The position numbers and the translations under genes are program-made. From contig NW_004797652.1 of assembly GCF_000002075.1 (NCBI RefSeq), positions 64,490 through 128,489 on the forward strand: a stretch of DNA of 64,000 nt, read 5' to 3'. The first letter of the stretch is position 1. Every line of letters begins with the position of its first letter. The DNA is from Aplysia californica. Lineage: Eukaryota; Mollusca; Gastropoda; Aplysiida; Aplysiidae. Shown piece after piece: positions 31,406 to 43,210 of this stretch. The notes beneath the pieces are model-generated. The model saw only the letters and a program-made list of their open reading frames with translations, made no database searches and was not told the DNA's origin.

Positions 31406-31555
31406 GTCGAAGCAGACCTTGTGCTGTTGAGGCAAGAGGTGAGCAGAGTAAGCCTGACTGAACTGACTCCCCGTTTGGACTACTGTTGACCCCTTGGTGC
31501 TCATATGACCTCATGCAGTTGCGAGCGCCGTAAAACCTTACTAAAACTAAAAAAA
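31406..31555 (+). mobile_element. SINE copy S6 (family 1), plus orientation, 5' truncated
   Basis: Order TCGAAGCAGACC, GAGGTGAGCAGAGTAAG, CCCTTGGTGCTCATATGACC, GCAGTTGCGAGCGCCGTAAA and ACTAAAACTAAAA: the family-1 body and shared tail in plus orientation. Confidence 0.75.
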
Positions 31556-31616
31556 CGATGCCTGTACATGTAATGTAATTATCTACATGTACACCAAAAC
31601 GTCTTGTTTGTTAAAA

Positions 31617-31682
31617 CGAACACTCAGATTCAACAAAATTGAAGACCAGGCCCGACGACTTCATTGAATCCAAGTTCCATTG
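31617..31682 (-). mobile_element. Pogo-like MITE end fragment (M1 family)
   Basis: The reverse complement, CAATGGAACTTGGATTCAAT and on, follows the first about 65 bp of M1 and ends at a flanking TA. Confidence 0.55.
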
Positions 31683-31720
31683 TAGGCCAATAGGTTTGTC
31701 TCAGCTTTTTACATTTTAAC

Positions 31721-32135
31721 CTGTGCCTGTGGTGTAAAGGTTAGGCAGGCACCTACTTCATCATTGCAAGCAGCAAAAGAGTTCGATTCCCACGAGTAGA
31801 GAATTTATGTTGAGTTTACACGTACATGTATCTCTGCAGTGACATTGTGCCTAGGTTGGCAGGGTTGATGAAGCAGCCAGTCTACATATTTAATTTATGA
31901 TGTATGTTACTTTCTGGTACATGTAATTTAGTAATATTCAGCAGCTATGACCTGGTTGAGGTTGTGTCGCAAGTTTTGTTAGACTTGCTGAAACTAAAAC
32001 TTGGATTTATACCGCTGTGTGGATGGTTAGCGGGTGCTCGGGTGTAGTTTGCTCCCTCTTTCCTGTCAAATTCAATTCTATCGTCCTTATCTCTTTTTTA
32101 AAGCTTTTGTTACTCTCTTGTAATACCTATCTAAT
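31721..32135 (+). mobile_element. tRNA-headed SINE, family 3
   Basis: A-box-like TGGTGTAAAGG (31730-31740) and B-box-like AGTTCGATTCC (31780-31790) have normal tRNA spacing. A 3' part recurring at 26040-26225 follows (GGGTGCTCGGGTGTAGTTT, TTGTTACTCTCTTGTAATACC). Its tail differs from SINE families 1 and 2. Confidence 0.6.
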
Positions 32136-32159
32136 GTTTGGGACTTAAAAGTTGTAAAG

Positions 32160-32699
32160 AGGGCTCTCATGGTTAAGAGGTTAAGGTGTTTGCCTTTCAT
32201 TCAATAGATCCTGGGTTCGAAACATGACAGCGACAGAAACTTTTCTTCTCAACAATTTCCTCCTTTCACCTCCTAAAATTCCTGCTCTCTAAACTATGTT
32301 CTGTCATCTGCTTTTGTCTCCAATTTCTGCCTCCCCCCTCCCTTCTGGGCTCCTGATTCTTTCTGCAGTCTTTCAATTGCTACTCATTGGCTCCTTACCA
32401 CCACCGTCTTTCAGCCACACCCCTGATCTTAGGGTAGGTAAGATCTAACACTTTGTTGACTTAACCTCCTCAGATTAGGGTGAAAAAATATCGGAGGTCC
32501 CGCGAGCAAGTTAAGATCCCTTGGTGGTTGAAAATTTATAAAAATGAAAAGTAGGCTTCGGCCGCACCTTGTCTAAATTCAAAATTTCTTACCAACTGAA
32601 AATGTTTTTTTAAAAAAATTAAGTTATAGACTAACACTAAGATGATCTTTATTGTTAAAAATGTTATGCATGTGCTGTAAAAAAACCTCTTACTAATAC
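32160..32699 (+). mobile_element. tRNA-headed SINE copy S7 (family 2), near full length
   Basis: A box TGGTTAAGAGG (32170-32180) and B box GGTTCGAAAC (32214-32223), then the same body as S3 (CCACACCCCTGATCTTAGGG, TCGGAGGTCCCG, GGCTTCGGCCG). The end at 32660-32699 is a decayed form of the shared tail (GCTGTAAAAAAACCTCTTAC). Confidence 0.75.
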
Positions 32700-32704
32700 T
32701 TTTT

Positions 32705-33440
32705 TTAAAATACCGCTAAACGTGCACTCAGACTAGTCAGACCCATACTGTGGATGCATCTCTAGACAATACTTGAACTTGTGACCGGTGTCTGTGGTGT
32801 AGCAGTTGAGTTGACGGTTCGCTGTCAGTATTGTCACACAAGGAGATAATACTATAGTGGGAATAGTAGTAATACCACCATCCAAGATTCATTGACATTT
32901 CCATTTTCATCAAGCTCAGGGTGACATAGTTAATATTGGTTGTATTTGCAACTCACACAAATAAATACAGTAGACTTTGTTTACTTTTTTAATTTAACAC
33001 ATTCCTGTTGCCATGAAAAGATTTGACATCCTCAGTAGATTTTTTCTCTTTGAAATTCTCTGGTCCCTGAAGTTTGTAGTTTGTGTCATCAGGGTTTTTT
33101 TACTGGTACTGTACTTGCACTTTTGTAATTTATTCAATTGCATAATATAAGGAATGTTGATGAACATAATAAAGAAGAGTAAAAAAGGGTGCTGTAAAAA
33201 TATAATGACAACTTGGGTAATTCAAATAAAACTTTTAATTGTTGGAAACGTAACATTAACATCCCAGATTACTGCAAAAGAGCAATCCAAATTGAAATAA
33301 ACTAACCTTTCTAAATAAATCAATCTTCAGAGTAGAACCACTGTTTTATGATGGCATTTTAACCAACAAAATCTCTCAAAAAGAGAAAAATGACAATTTT
33401 TTTTTACATTAAACTCCACCTAAACGCACAATGCATAAGT
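32705..33440. other. Non-coding stretch
   Basis: It includes a tRNA-like scrap at 32788-32825 (GTGTCTGTGGTGTAGCAG) and, at 33410-33430, a fragment resembling the terminal repeat of M5 (CTCCACCTAAACGCAC). No gene was seen. Confidence 0.45.
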
Positions 33441-33441
33441 A

Positions 33442-34314
33442 CAGTGGAAACCATAACAGGCCCGGTAATAAGAGGAATTTTTTAAATCCCTGTATTTTCC
33501 TACTCTTTGTGTCTATTAAAAGTTATCGGCAATAACACTAATACTAATAACAGGGCCTCATCGAAGCCCAATCGATTATAGCAAGGACAAAGGCTCGTTA
33601 ACAATGTGAAAAAAGTAAGAGAGAGTGTGTGTGTAACACATAGATGTACACTATAAGGGGTAACTCTATGGTGTAACAACGCAGTGATGGAGCAAGCCAC
33701 GCCACTGCAAGTGCAAGAACACGCAGCGGGTGAAGCGAGAGAGGGCTACCGTGTGCTGTATACTTTGATCTAGCCATAAGCCCAGCTACGCGCACAGGTA
33801 ATGTGTCATGCGCAGGGTACTTGTGGCAAGAGAAACTACCCATGAATAAATACAGCTGTAGTCCTTTTACTTATCCTTACTTGTCCCCTGTGTTGGGGTC
33901 ACTGCAGTCGGAACATGTCCATCTCTGCTCTCCCCCCCTCTTCAGAATCCATCCCAGAGTCTGTCTACTTGGATTCCATCATGATCTGGTTGGAGATCCG
34001 TCGGACTGGTCCGCACAGATGGCTGTGTTTCCCCTCTCCTCTTTGGATCCCCTTCTCCTTCAGTCTCCCTAGAGTGTGGGAACCGCTATCCGCCCTATTC
34101 TTCCTCAAATTTTCCCTTACAGCGGTTAGGACGGTTGGTGGGTCCAGTGTCAAAGCTCCTTGCTCGAGCTCCTCTTCAGGAATAAAACCAAAGCTGGATT
34201 AGTCCACAAATGCTTACTTCCCTTGCATTCTGATTTAACGGGGATCTGATAATATAATATAAGGTGTATTTTCTGTGGTCCCACCATCTCTGTTGTTATA
34301 TCACGTTTCTACTG
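33442..34314. mobile_element. Pogo/Tigger-like non-autonomous element M4
   Basis: Left end CAGTGGAAACCATAACAGG, right end (reverse complement) CAGTAGAAACGTGATATAAC, TA on both sides. It is 873 bp; no transposase was recognised. Confidence 0.6.
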
Positions 34315-34936
34315 TATAAGAGGGCTCCTAAGCGAGCATAACAGTAGATCTAACACAGTGTGCATGATTAACATGAACCTGGGCTGAGGGAGAAAAGGAA
34401 TCGAGCATCTCTTATAAGTAGTTACATTACTGTTGTTGCCTCCCTAAGGATTTAGAAGTCACTTTCACCAAAAATACAACGAAACAAGATTGTTTTTATT
34501 GATAAAAGAAGGAGTCCCATAGCTGTTGCAATTTACAAAGGCATTGAATGAGATCAGTGGTGGAAAAAAGCAGAAAGAGCTACTCACTATACTGAATCAG
34601 TGAATGCACTGTCGGGAATAGAGTAGATCTAGCCATCAGTCTCAACTTGAACTACTTGTCATCCATTGCCATTGCAACTTTGCAAATGCTAGGATGACAT
34701 CAGAAATTCTGAGAGACTTTTCTCTAGTGATTTGATGAACAAGTAAGTTAAAAGTACTTCAAACGCAGCAGATCACTTGACTAAATCATAATCCTGTATA
34801 AGCCTTACTAGTGTTCTACAGTCTACAGCATTCACACATTGACGACATGCACCAGTGAGAAACCTCAAAGAGAAGCATTTCCAGTGACCAATCAAAAGAC
34901 GTTTCCCCAAAACAAGTCATATGACCAAAGCTTGAA
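34315..34936. other. Short unassigned gap between M4 and M2
   Basis: No feature was recognised. Confidence 0.4.
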
Positions 34937-35761
34937 CAGTGGAATCCTGTTATAACGAGAGGGAGGGGACCGGTGTCAAATGTCCGTTATAGCAAGATTC
35001 TCGTTATAAGGGACCCATTAATAAATTCAAGGAAAATAGTAAAGTAGGCCTAATCTATGAGTCTGGTTATCGGTTTATTTCTTTTTGTAATCTCCCCTGA
35101 GGATGATTTGGTTCAACATGACCTTTAAGTCTTACTTGATCAAAAGTCGAATCAGGTTTCTTTCTCAAACGCTAGCAATATTGACAGCTCGGCGTTGGCG
35201 ATCAGAAAGAAAGTTCTCTAGGCTAACTCGCCCGCTGTGTTGTCCCCCACCCCACCACACCCTGTGGTGCGTTCCGTCTGCTTGCGCACAAAGGAAACAT
35301 ACCACACCCCGCCTACGTCACACATTCACTCCGTCCATCACAGTACAGCACTATGATGACCTTTCCATCCCCGCATCGGTGAAGTGAAAGGCGTGGTAGA
35401 CCTAGATAATCTAGACTAGGCTGGCCTATCACACGATGCGTTCTGCTTGTCTGTGCATGCCACTCTCCCCACTCATTCAATCAGGCCTTCATTGTTGGCA
35501 CTCGAGGGCTCTCCCATTCTTTGTTTCGCTAGATCACCAACAAGTTTCTCAACTGGCGAGGTTTTACATTAATAAATAGCCTATGCGCTGTGCACAGCAG
35601 CAGCTATATTACAGTATAACCGACTCCCGTGTTTGTCCGATTGCGCTATAGCAGTATTTTATTTACAAAGATAAAGAAGGGGAAAAAAAAGGGGTTTTAG
35701 AATAGTGTCTTAATAACAGACTTCTCGTTGTTTCAGGACTCGTTATAAGTGGATTCCACTG
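34937..35761. mobile_element. Pogo/Tigger-like non-autonomous element M2
   Basis: Left end CAGTGGAATCCTGTTATAAC, right end (reverse complement) CAGTGGAATCCACTTATAAC, with TA on the right and a mutated GA on the left. It is 825 bp. The CAGT...TATAACGAG pattern is typical of Tigger ends. Confidence 0.75.
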
Positions 35762-36089
35762 TATTTGATCAGAGCGTGCCTTTTTGTGGCGTAATGTATC
35801 CAACTTTAAAGCTATCATTAAACTAGAGAGATGCAATAGGCTAACTGAAATTGGGCTGTACAAAAAATAAAATGAATTGAGTATGATATACTCTTTCATA
35901 TTTTTAACTTCACACATTTGTGTCGCTCGAAAACTACATCCAATTACTTTGAAATTTTTGCACATGTCTGACAATGTCATTCATGGGGCTTTGATATTTT
36001 GTCAAATACTGTGAAAATGAGTGGGCAACTTTGAAAAACAAACAAACAACACAGGCAAAATTGGACTCCTTCCAAATTTGTCCTTCTCT

Positions 36090-37080
36090 TCATCTATTCC
36101 CGATGCTCCGGCTGAAGGTATCAGAAAGAAATCACACCATTCAAATGCTTCAGGTGGGCACTCCACTTTCATTAGTCGTGAGAAGGTTCAACGTGAACAG
36201 ACACACTGTGTATGCCACATTGGATCACATGGCAGCGATAGGCTCCCAAAAGGACAGGCCCAAGGGAGTAGGACACAGAAAGACAAAACGGAGGGAGGGC
36301 GCATTCATCCTAATGCAACGCTTGATATATTAATTTCAACCGGCAAACAAAGACCAAGGATGAGTCAAAAAGACTTCGAAATGACATTCCAATTCTTTGT
36401 CATGATTGCTCTTCATTGTTTGAGAGAGGGAAACCTTCGTGTTAGGTCCTAGCTTGTTGCATAAAACCGCAGCCCCATCACATCCAGCAGAGATTTCACA
36501 TACATGTTTTCAGATGAGTCCCAATTTCAACTGGAACGGCATGATGTACAGGCCAGAGTCTACAGAATACCCAACTAAAGGTTACATCTCAACTTGCTTC
36601 AGACAAACAAATCATTTCGATGGAGGTTGTGTCATGGTGTGGGCTGGAAACAGTGATGTTGGCAAGACCACGCTACGCTTGTGTCTATTTGTGCGAGCAT
36701 AACAGCTCAAGGCTAAATCAACCACGTTCTCGAGCCCAATGTACTTTTTTTTCAAAATCAAGCCCAAGGACACATATTCTTGCTTGATAAATGCACCTAC
36801 TCATAAGGCTGCTGAGGCAAATCAATTTCTCAAAACTAACATTCCTCTCCTGCACCCATGATCAACATATTCACTAAATCTCAATCCAATTGAGCACTTG
36901 CGAGACATTTTACATCGTGCCGTTCATGCCAGCCCACACCTTCCCTGGTCTCTTGCTCAGTAAGAACAAGCCTTATTTCAAGAGTGGAATATCATCCCTC
37001 AATAGACAATATCTCGATTTATCCCGTCCTTGCGTCGACGATGTGAAGATGTAAAGCTGTCTCTTTTCATTTAGACCCTT
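36090..37080 (+). mobile_element. Tc1-like DNA transposon remnant
   Basis: Transposase pieces in order: a DNA-binding part (VSERNHTIQMLQVGTPLSLV, VVRRFNVNRHTVYATL, then a GSQKDRPK linker), a DDE-region piece FSDESQFQLERHDVQARVYR near 36510-36575, GGCVMVWAG near 36620-36655, NAPTHKA near 36793 with the usual Asp lost, and NPIEHLRDILHRAVHA near 36885-36930 carrying the final catalytic Glu. Several stops and frame changes separate them. Terminal repeats were not located. Confidence 0.8.
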
Positions 37081-37274
37081 GCCTACTATAACTATAAGTT
37101 CAAAATAGAAGACATAAAAACATTCTTAACTTTGCATTCCACATGTTTCCCTTGCTGTAAAATGAATGCATTATCTTATCTGAAATTTTCAGACAGGTTT
37201 GATAAGTATTAATCAAGATATTGCCTCTAACATGAGGTGTGAACTTAAAAATGTTAAAGAGTATATAATAAATA

Positions 37275-38086
37275 CAGTCGAACCTGCATAAGACGGAATC
37301 GCAAGGGAGCGGGGAAAAAATTTCGTCTTAGACAGGGGAATTAAAGGGGGGGGGGGGGTAAAAAGCCCAGCCGGTGGGATCAAGGATCGCTTGTCCGATC
37401 GGCAAGCAGTGGTCAAAACTTCACACCTCTCAACTGCTATCCTGTCTGATATTGACATGCGTCAGTTTTACTTATCCAATTACCACCAGTGCTTGCTTTT
37501 CATAAGACCACTGTTTGACCTATTAAAAACAAAAATGTTTGAACATCTCCTTTGCTTCCACCCTTAGCCCCACCCATCAGTGCCACGCCTCACTGCCATC
37601 TTTGTAACAACGATTCGAGGAACTCTTTTCTCAGCTGGCGTACGATCAGGGCGGCAGGCATTGGTTAATCTAATTTCACACCTCTGACTTCTGGCTACCC
37701 AGGAAAGTTTTCGTAGTAGCTCGCTACTCGAGCACTCTCACGGGCAGTCGTGAGATTTCACACTCACACTACATTGACCATTAGCATCGCTCAGGGCTCA
37801 CATGATGGGGTAACATCTACCCCCTAATTGCATCCCTACTCCCCTTCCTCGCCCACGGCATGGCCAATGCGTTAAGTTTATAGCCGGCGGAACTAAACTT
37901 GCAAGTTTTGTTTCAAATCAGGGCTGAGCGGGCAAAGCATTTTCCATCTTAGACAGGTGAAACCCTCGGAAGGGAGCAGATTTTTCTTTCCGTTTCCATT
38001 TTATACAGGTAATTAAAGAGGAATATATCAAGGGGGGAGCGGGGAGATTCCGTTAAGACAGGTTTCCGTTAAGGCAGGTTCGACTG
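37275..38086. mobile_element. Pogo/Tigger-like non-autonomous element M3
   Basis: Left end CAGTCGAACCTGCATAAGAC, right end (reverse complement) CAGTCGAACCTGCCTTAACG, TA on both sides. It is 812 bp, with a poly-G run at 37347-37358. Confidence 0.8.
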
Positions 38087-38189
38087 TAGCTATATAGATG
38101 CATCTCACACAAACAACTGTCAGTCATACTGGCAACCACTCTTTAACTCTGTAACCAGAGGTCCATATTACATTATAAAAATAACACAG

Positions 38190-38800
38190 TAGAACATGGC
38201 TACAGCGGGTCATTTACTTTTAGTAGGTAGCGTAAACACGGCCTCACGGCCTTCCGACCGCGTGGTATTGGTGAAATCAGGGTAATTCCGATCGCTGTTT
38301 CTTTGCTCTTTCGCTATAAAACACAAAATGCTGTACACCTTGTAAAAGTTCAGCTTTTCCTCGTTACAATGGTGTAGGTTGTTTATATGTCCGATTATCA
38401 GGAGCTGGAGAATCACCGAGGAAAGCGAAGCCCCTCGCGGTCGGAATGCTTGGTCGGCCGGTTCTAAAATTGACACGAGTGCATTCAAATGCTTCGCGGA
38501 GCGAGGGATGATTAAATACCATCTTTTCATTGGCGGAGAACTGTAGAGCTTTAAACGGGCTTTCCAGTAGTATATTTATAGCCTTTGGCGTTTAAGTAGA
38601 AAGCCTTTAAAAATACCGTCAAAATTTTCAAAGATAATTTTTAACACGAAATATATGTAAAATACTGGCTAAAAAAATGTATTAATTAAAAGATCAGTTG
38701 ATTTTTTATTACAATAAAGTAATTAACTTGGAATTATTTTGCATCAATCCCTCCGCGAGATTCGGAAAGCATGTGACCCCGCACGCGGGTACACACCACA
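38190..38800. other. Mixed stretch with a GC-richer block
   Basis: Around 38230-38480 the sequence is locally GC-richer and has a 106-codon minus-strand frame, but no domain or splice context was recognised. It looks repeat-like rather than genic. Confidence 0.35.
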
Positions 38801-38987
38801 GTACAGAGCCGACTCGCCATGTTCTGCTGTACAGGGAACAGTGGTGTAAGATCCAAGTTTAGCTTGGTCATTCAGTTAGTTAGTATTGGAGGAAGTAGAC
38901 TTACTGATGATAAACTTTTTGAAATCAATGAGATTGACTCTGTTCAAATACAGTGCTCAAACAACTTGGTAAATAAAACTCAGTGTT

Positions 38988-39063
38988 CGCGGGCAGTATT
39001 GCATACAGACGTATCTCAAAGGCCGCCAAAAATGACTTACGTCTGTATGCAATACTGCCTGTG
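38988..39063. other. Near-perfect hairpin, 26-bp stem, 24-nt loop
   Basis: The core arms 38992-39013 and 39038-39059 are exact reverse complements over 22 bp (GGCAGTATTGCATACAGACG start). Two further G-C pairs and two G-U pairs extend the stem outward by four. It lies in otherwise unassigned sequence. Confidence 0.8.
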
Positions 39064-39069
39064 TGTAAT

Positions 39070-39595
39070 CAATTTTGACAATGGTATTGGTGCAAAGCAA
39101 AAGTTTTTAAAAAATTCCTCTTTAAAATTTATCCATTTTCTTTACTAAGAAGTGACAGCAAAGTAGGTGCTGGGCTGTACTTGTGAGTGTTGCCTCTCTT
39201 TAGTGGGAACCCTGGACCTGCATGAAAAGGAGAATTATGCAAATTCTCATTAACTATTATCATGAATAATACATGATTTTTCCATAATAGTGATAGACAG
39301 TGATGATGAAAACATATCTTTTAATTACAAAAAAACCCACCATTATCCATGTATATTCTTTTAGCTTGAGAAGCGGTGCATCTGATTTGCAGTTTAACAC
39401 ATCTGGGCTCCCCTATGATCAAAGGTAATTGTCATTAAGCCATAGAATGAACAACAGTTTATTTGGAAGATCAGTAATGACCCTGACGGGAAGCAATAGG
39501 CCTGTACAAACAGTACTGTAAGTTCCCTCTCATAAGCTTCTACTTTATATTTAAATTATATTCAGATTTCTGTAGGTTCTTTTGTTACAATTACA
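39070..39595. other. Unassigned stretch before RTE copy 1
   Basis: AT-rich; no feature was recognised. Confidence 0.4.
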
Positions 39596-39596
39596 A

Positions 39597-41205
39597 GTCA
39601 GGCATGCCTATTCAGGCATGCAAGGCCTCTATCTCTTGCCCTTTTTAACTCCCAGTGGAGCACAGGCCATCAACAGCATTACTCCAGCGAAGCCTGTCCT
39701 GAGCATCCTTTTCTATCTGTTTCCATGATGTCCCTGCTTTTTCAATTTCCGCTTGTACCGCTCGCCTCCATGTCATCTTTGGATTTCCCTTCTTACGTTA
39801 TCCTTGTGGGTTCCACGTTAAAGCCTGCCTGATGATGCTTGTCGGGGGTCTCCTCAGGGTGTGTCCAATCCATTTCCATTTCTTCACCTGTATGTCTTCC
39901 TTTACTGGACTTTGGCTTGTTCTTTCCCACAGTTGAGCATTAGTGACTCGATCGTACCACTTGATCCCCACTATCCTTCGTAGGCATCTATTTACGAAGC
40001 TCTGCAGTTTCCTTAATGCTGATGCTGTGAGCCTCCATGTCTCTGAACCATACAGTAGAACAGTCTTCACGTTTGTTTTGAAGATCCTCAGCTTGGTGTT
40101 CAATCCCAGTTCTTTAGACATCCATATATTCCTGAGAATGATGAATGCTGCTCTTGCCTTTGGGATTCTGACCTTGATGTCTTCGTCTGTTCCCCCTGCC
40201 TTGTTGATGACACTTCCTAGGTAGGTGAAGGATTCAACATCCGCCAATGGTGCCCCTTGCAGTGTGATAGGAACGTCGGCTGCATTCATTCGTAGAACTT
40301 TCGTTTTATCCGTGTGAATATGGAGTCCAACACTACAGGAGAAGGTCCTGAGGCAATCTGTTTTCTGTTGCATCTGGGCTCGACTGTGAGAAAGAAGTGC
40401 CAAGTCATCGGCAAACTCCAAGTCTTACAACTGACTGGAAAGGGTCCACTGTATGCCACTGCGTTGTCCTGATGTTGTCTGTCTCATTGTCCAATCCACT
40501 GCTAATAAAAAGAGAAAAGGCGATAGCAGGCATCCCTCTCTCACTCCTGTATTCGTCCGCTGCCCTCCAAGCAAGACACTGCAACTCATTCCCTCGTACA
40601 TCTTCTTGATCAATCTCATGAACTTGTCAGGTATTCTGTAGTGGCGCATGAGCTTCCATATTGAGTCCCAATCTAGGCTGTAAAAAGCTTTCTCGTAGTC
40701 AACAAAGTTAACGTACAGGGAAGAGTTCCACTCTGTAAACTGCTCCACTATTATCCTCAAAGTTGCAATCTGAACTGTACATGATCTCTTTTTACGAAAT
40801 CCTGCCTGCTCCTCTCTTAATTTTGCATACATGGCTTCCTTCAGTCTTTCCAGTATGGTATGACTTAAAATCTTCCCAGGAATGGACAGGAGCATGATTC
40901 CTCTGTAGTTTTTACACTCATGCAGGTCTCCTTTCTTGGGTAGTTTCACAAGCAATCCCTCTCTCTCCACTCCTGTGGAAGTTCTTCGCTGTCCCATATC
41001 TTGCCAATAATTCCATGAAGAATCCCTGCCGCAGTGTTGATATCCGCCTTGAGAACTTCTGGGGGAATTCCATCTGGGCCGGCTGCCTTGCCTGCTTTCT
41101 GGTGTCTTATCGCCTCCTTGATCTCCTCTAGACTAGGCTTTTCTTCACTCACCCCCAGATCAATCTCTGCTGGTGGAATGTCAAACTGTTTTTCTGGCCT
41201 TGGTT
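39597..41205 (-). mobile_element. RTE-type LINE, 5'-truncated copy
   Basis: On the minus strand the reverse transcriptase runs from about 41205 (PEKQFDIPPAEIDLG) through KAAGPDGIPPEVLK, KLPKKGDLHECKNYRGI, EQAGFRKKRSC, NFVDYEKAF (motif A, catalytic Asp kept), EGCLLSPFLF and FADDLALLSH (motif C, intact). The usual RTE C-terminus (WKWIGHTLRR, WNPQG) follows and ends near 39797, where the last part goes out of frame. Breaks: a frame change at about 40950-40997, a TAA between QL and DLEFADD near 40425, and one near 39797. The endonuclease is absent. Confidence 0.85.
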
Positions 41206-41209
41206 AAGA

Positions 41210-41560
41210 TTAAGAACAGAACTTGCAAACCTGTTGTCTAAAATTTTTAAAACCCTTGTAAACTACCTTTCCTTGTCTCCAACATGAAGTTTCTAACCAA
41301 AAATGACGCAAACAAATGCATTTTATAATAATAATGATACACAACATCCTTTCAAGCTTGTGACATAAAAAGTGAGTACGGTACTTTAATTAATGTAGAC
41401 AACATTCAGCCTTTAAATTCAAAGCATAAATTTGATACAGGCTTTTCAAAAATAACTCTATGAAATGGAGACAGTATGTACCATCACAAAAGTTCAATGT
41501 TAAACAGTTCATTAAAAAAACCCAGCATACTAAAGAGTATACAATGTATAAATAATATTA
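41210..41560. other. Unassigned gap
   Basis: No feature was recognised between RTE copy 1 and M5. Confidence 0.4.
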
Positions 41561-42373
41561 TAGTATTCTCCGCCTAAACGTACGGCACCTGGGAGAACTC
41601 CTTAATGTGTGTTTATACAGAACATGCGTTTACATGAACCTTTGCAAGGGAGGATGGGATGCAATCATCTCATTTCCTTGATATTGTAGTGACCTCCCGG
41701 GGGGTGGGTCACTTTGGCCGATAGTGTGACAAAACGTGACTATTTTGTGAAGGATTCCCTGACTGCAGTTATGAATTATGAATACAAGTGTTGAATGGGT
41801 GGGGGGGAAGACGAACTCACTCACTGCACTGATATGCACTATAAAATGTCAGGAACGGGTAAGAGGAAACCGTTGGGGATAGTTATAGAAGGAAAAGGCT
41901 ATCTAGTGTTTTACAGCATTCACGCTTGTTGCGCATCACAGGTCTAACTAAACATTATGTATACCATCACTCAAACACCAGTCAGAAATCTTCTCTCAAA
42001 GACACATTTCGAGTGACCAATGAGAAAACATTTCAGCTCCCCCTCCCCTCCTCAACATATCACCTGACCAGTCCTAGACCTATGTGTCCATGGAAAGTTG
42101 GGCGTGAAAACTCTGTCCATCACTCTCTTTGTTCTGCGTTAGGGTCAGTCTCACCAAATACAGGTATCCGGTTGTCTAGGCTTGTCTTATGCAAGCTGTG
42201 TAGGCTGCAGCGAAAATTTCTCCTTGTCAAGCTTGTTTCGCAGATTGAAGCGTGCATTTAGAAGTAGAAGAAGCGACTATGCCTTTATATGTCTTAATTA
42301 TATAAAAACTCGTCATATGACGAAAGAATGGGTTTGAGCCTTTGTATGGTGTGCGTTTAGGTGGAGACTACTG
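41561..42373. mobile_element. Pogo/Tigger-like non-autonomous element M5
   Basis: Left end TAGTATTCTCCGCCTAAACG, right end (reverse complement) CAGTAGTCTCCACCTAAACG, TA on both sides; 813 bp. The first about 17 bases are shared with M6, but the interiors differ. Confidence 0.7.
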
Positions 42374-42467
42374 TATTCAATCTTACATGGATTTTGAGCC
42401 ACAAAATAAAGCCCAAATCAAGACTCAAAGAAAAAAAGAATGTAAGTGCATCGTACATAATACATAC

Positions 42468-42564
42468 TTTGTGTCATAGAAAATTTCCTTGCTGGGCGGC
42501 CCACTTTTCTATGGATGATAATTTCTTCAAAAGACAGGTTGGGAGAGGATTTCTCACTGAAGGC
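42468..42564 (-). CDS. Candidate exon of the minus-strand coiled-coil gene
   Basis: A 97-nt open stretch lies between a good acceptor (TTTTTCCCTCAAAAACAG) and a good donor (AAA|GTATGT). In phase 0 it reads AFSEKSSPNLSFEEIIIHRK, then VGRPARKFSMTQ. Direct splicing to the exon at 45998 would need another phase and meet a stop, so an intermediate exon would be required, or the assignment is wrong. Confidence 0.35.
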
Positions 42565-42574
42565 CTGTTTTTGA

Positions 42575-43205
42575 GGGAAAAAATGCATGCATGTACACAT
42601 TTTAATTACATGAGCTATTTTTTCTGGGTTCTACAAATTTGATAGGACTTTCCATGAAGATGCAGTGTAATGAGAACTTACTTCTACCTATGAAAAATGA
42701 AAAGAAAACTAACTTCCCCACTGAAACAGCTTTTACTATTATGTTAATAGGATATTTATCTAATTTATCACCTTTTCAGGCATAATTTTTATAGTATTAG
42801 CCTACTAATTTATCAGGAACACATTATAAAGCAAAGTACAAGGTACCGTTTACAGTTCACTGAATAAAGGACATCCCACTTATTTTCTTTTGAACAAAAA
42901 CTATGGAAAGATAATAAAATGCAATTGACATGAAATATATTCATTACCTCACAGTTTCTGTTTTCACTATTCCTGAGAAAAAAGAACGCAAGGAAAACAA
43001 TTAATACATGTACTTTTGCATATTGCTCAAAGAGGAGCCCTATCCTAATCTACACCATGGGTATGCCTTTCCTTTATTTACATTTTACAAGAACAAAATA
43101 TGACTGGTTCAAATTGCCTTTTGAAATATATCATGGCCCGTGTTGGTAAAAAAAAAAAATCAAATATCTCCTCTCCATGTTTATATCAAATTGTAATTCA
43201 TAGCA
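42575..43205. other. Unassigned stretch
   Basis: AT-rich; no convincing exon or element was recognised. Confidence 0.4.
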
Positions 43206-43210
43206 TGTTG

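Noticed and set aside
27365-31682. One giant pogo-like element running from the end at 27365 to the end at 31682, with the mariner nested inside
   Set aside because: The two ends belong to related but not identical sequence, and no continuous internal sequence supports a single element.
32788-32825. tRNA-gene-like sequence
   Set aside because: The fragment has an A-box-like stretch but no B box at tRNA spacing and no cloverleaf; it is a SINE scrap. The heads at 31721 and 32160 likewise continue into SINE bodies and are not tRNA genes.
38210-38530. 106-codon minus-strand frame MKRWYLIIPRSAKHLN...
   Set aside because: No recognised domain or splice sites, and the surrounding block looks repetitive.
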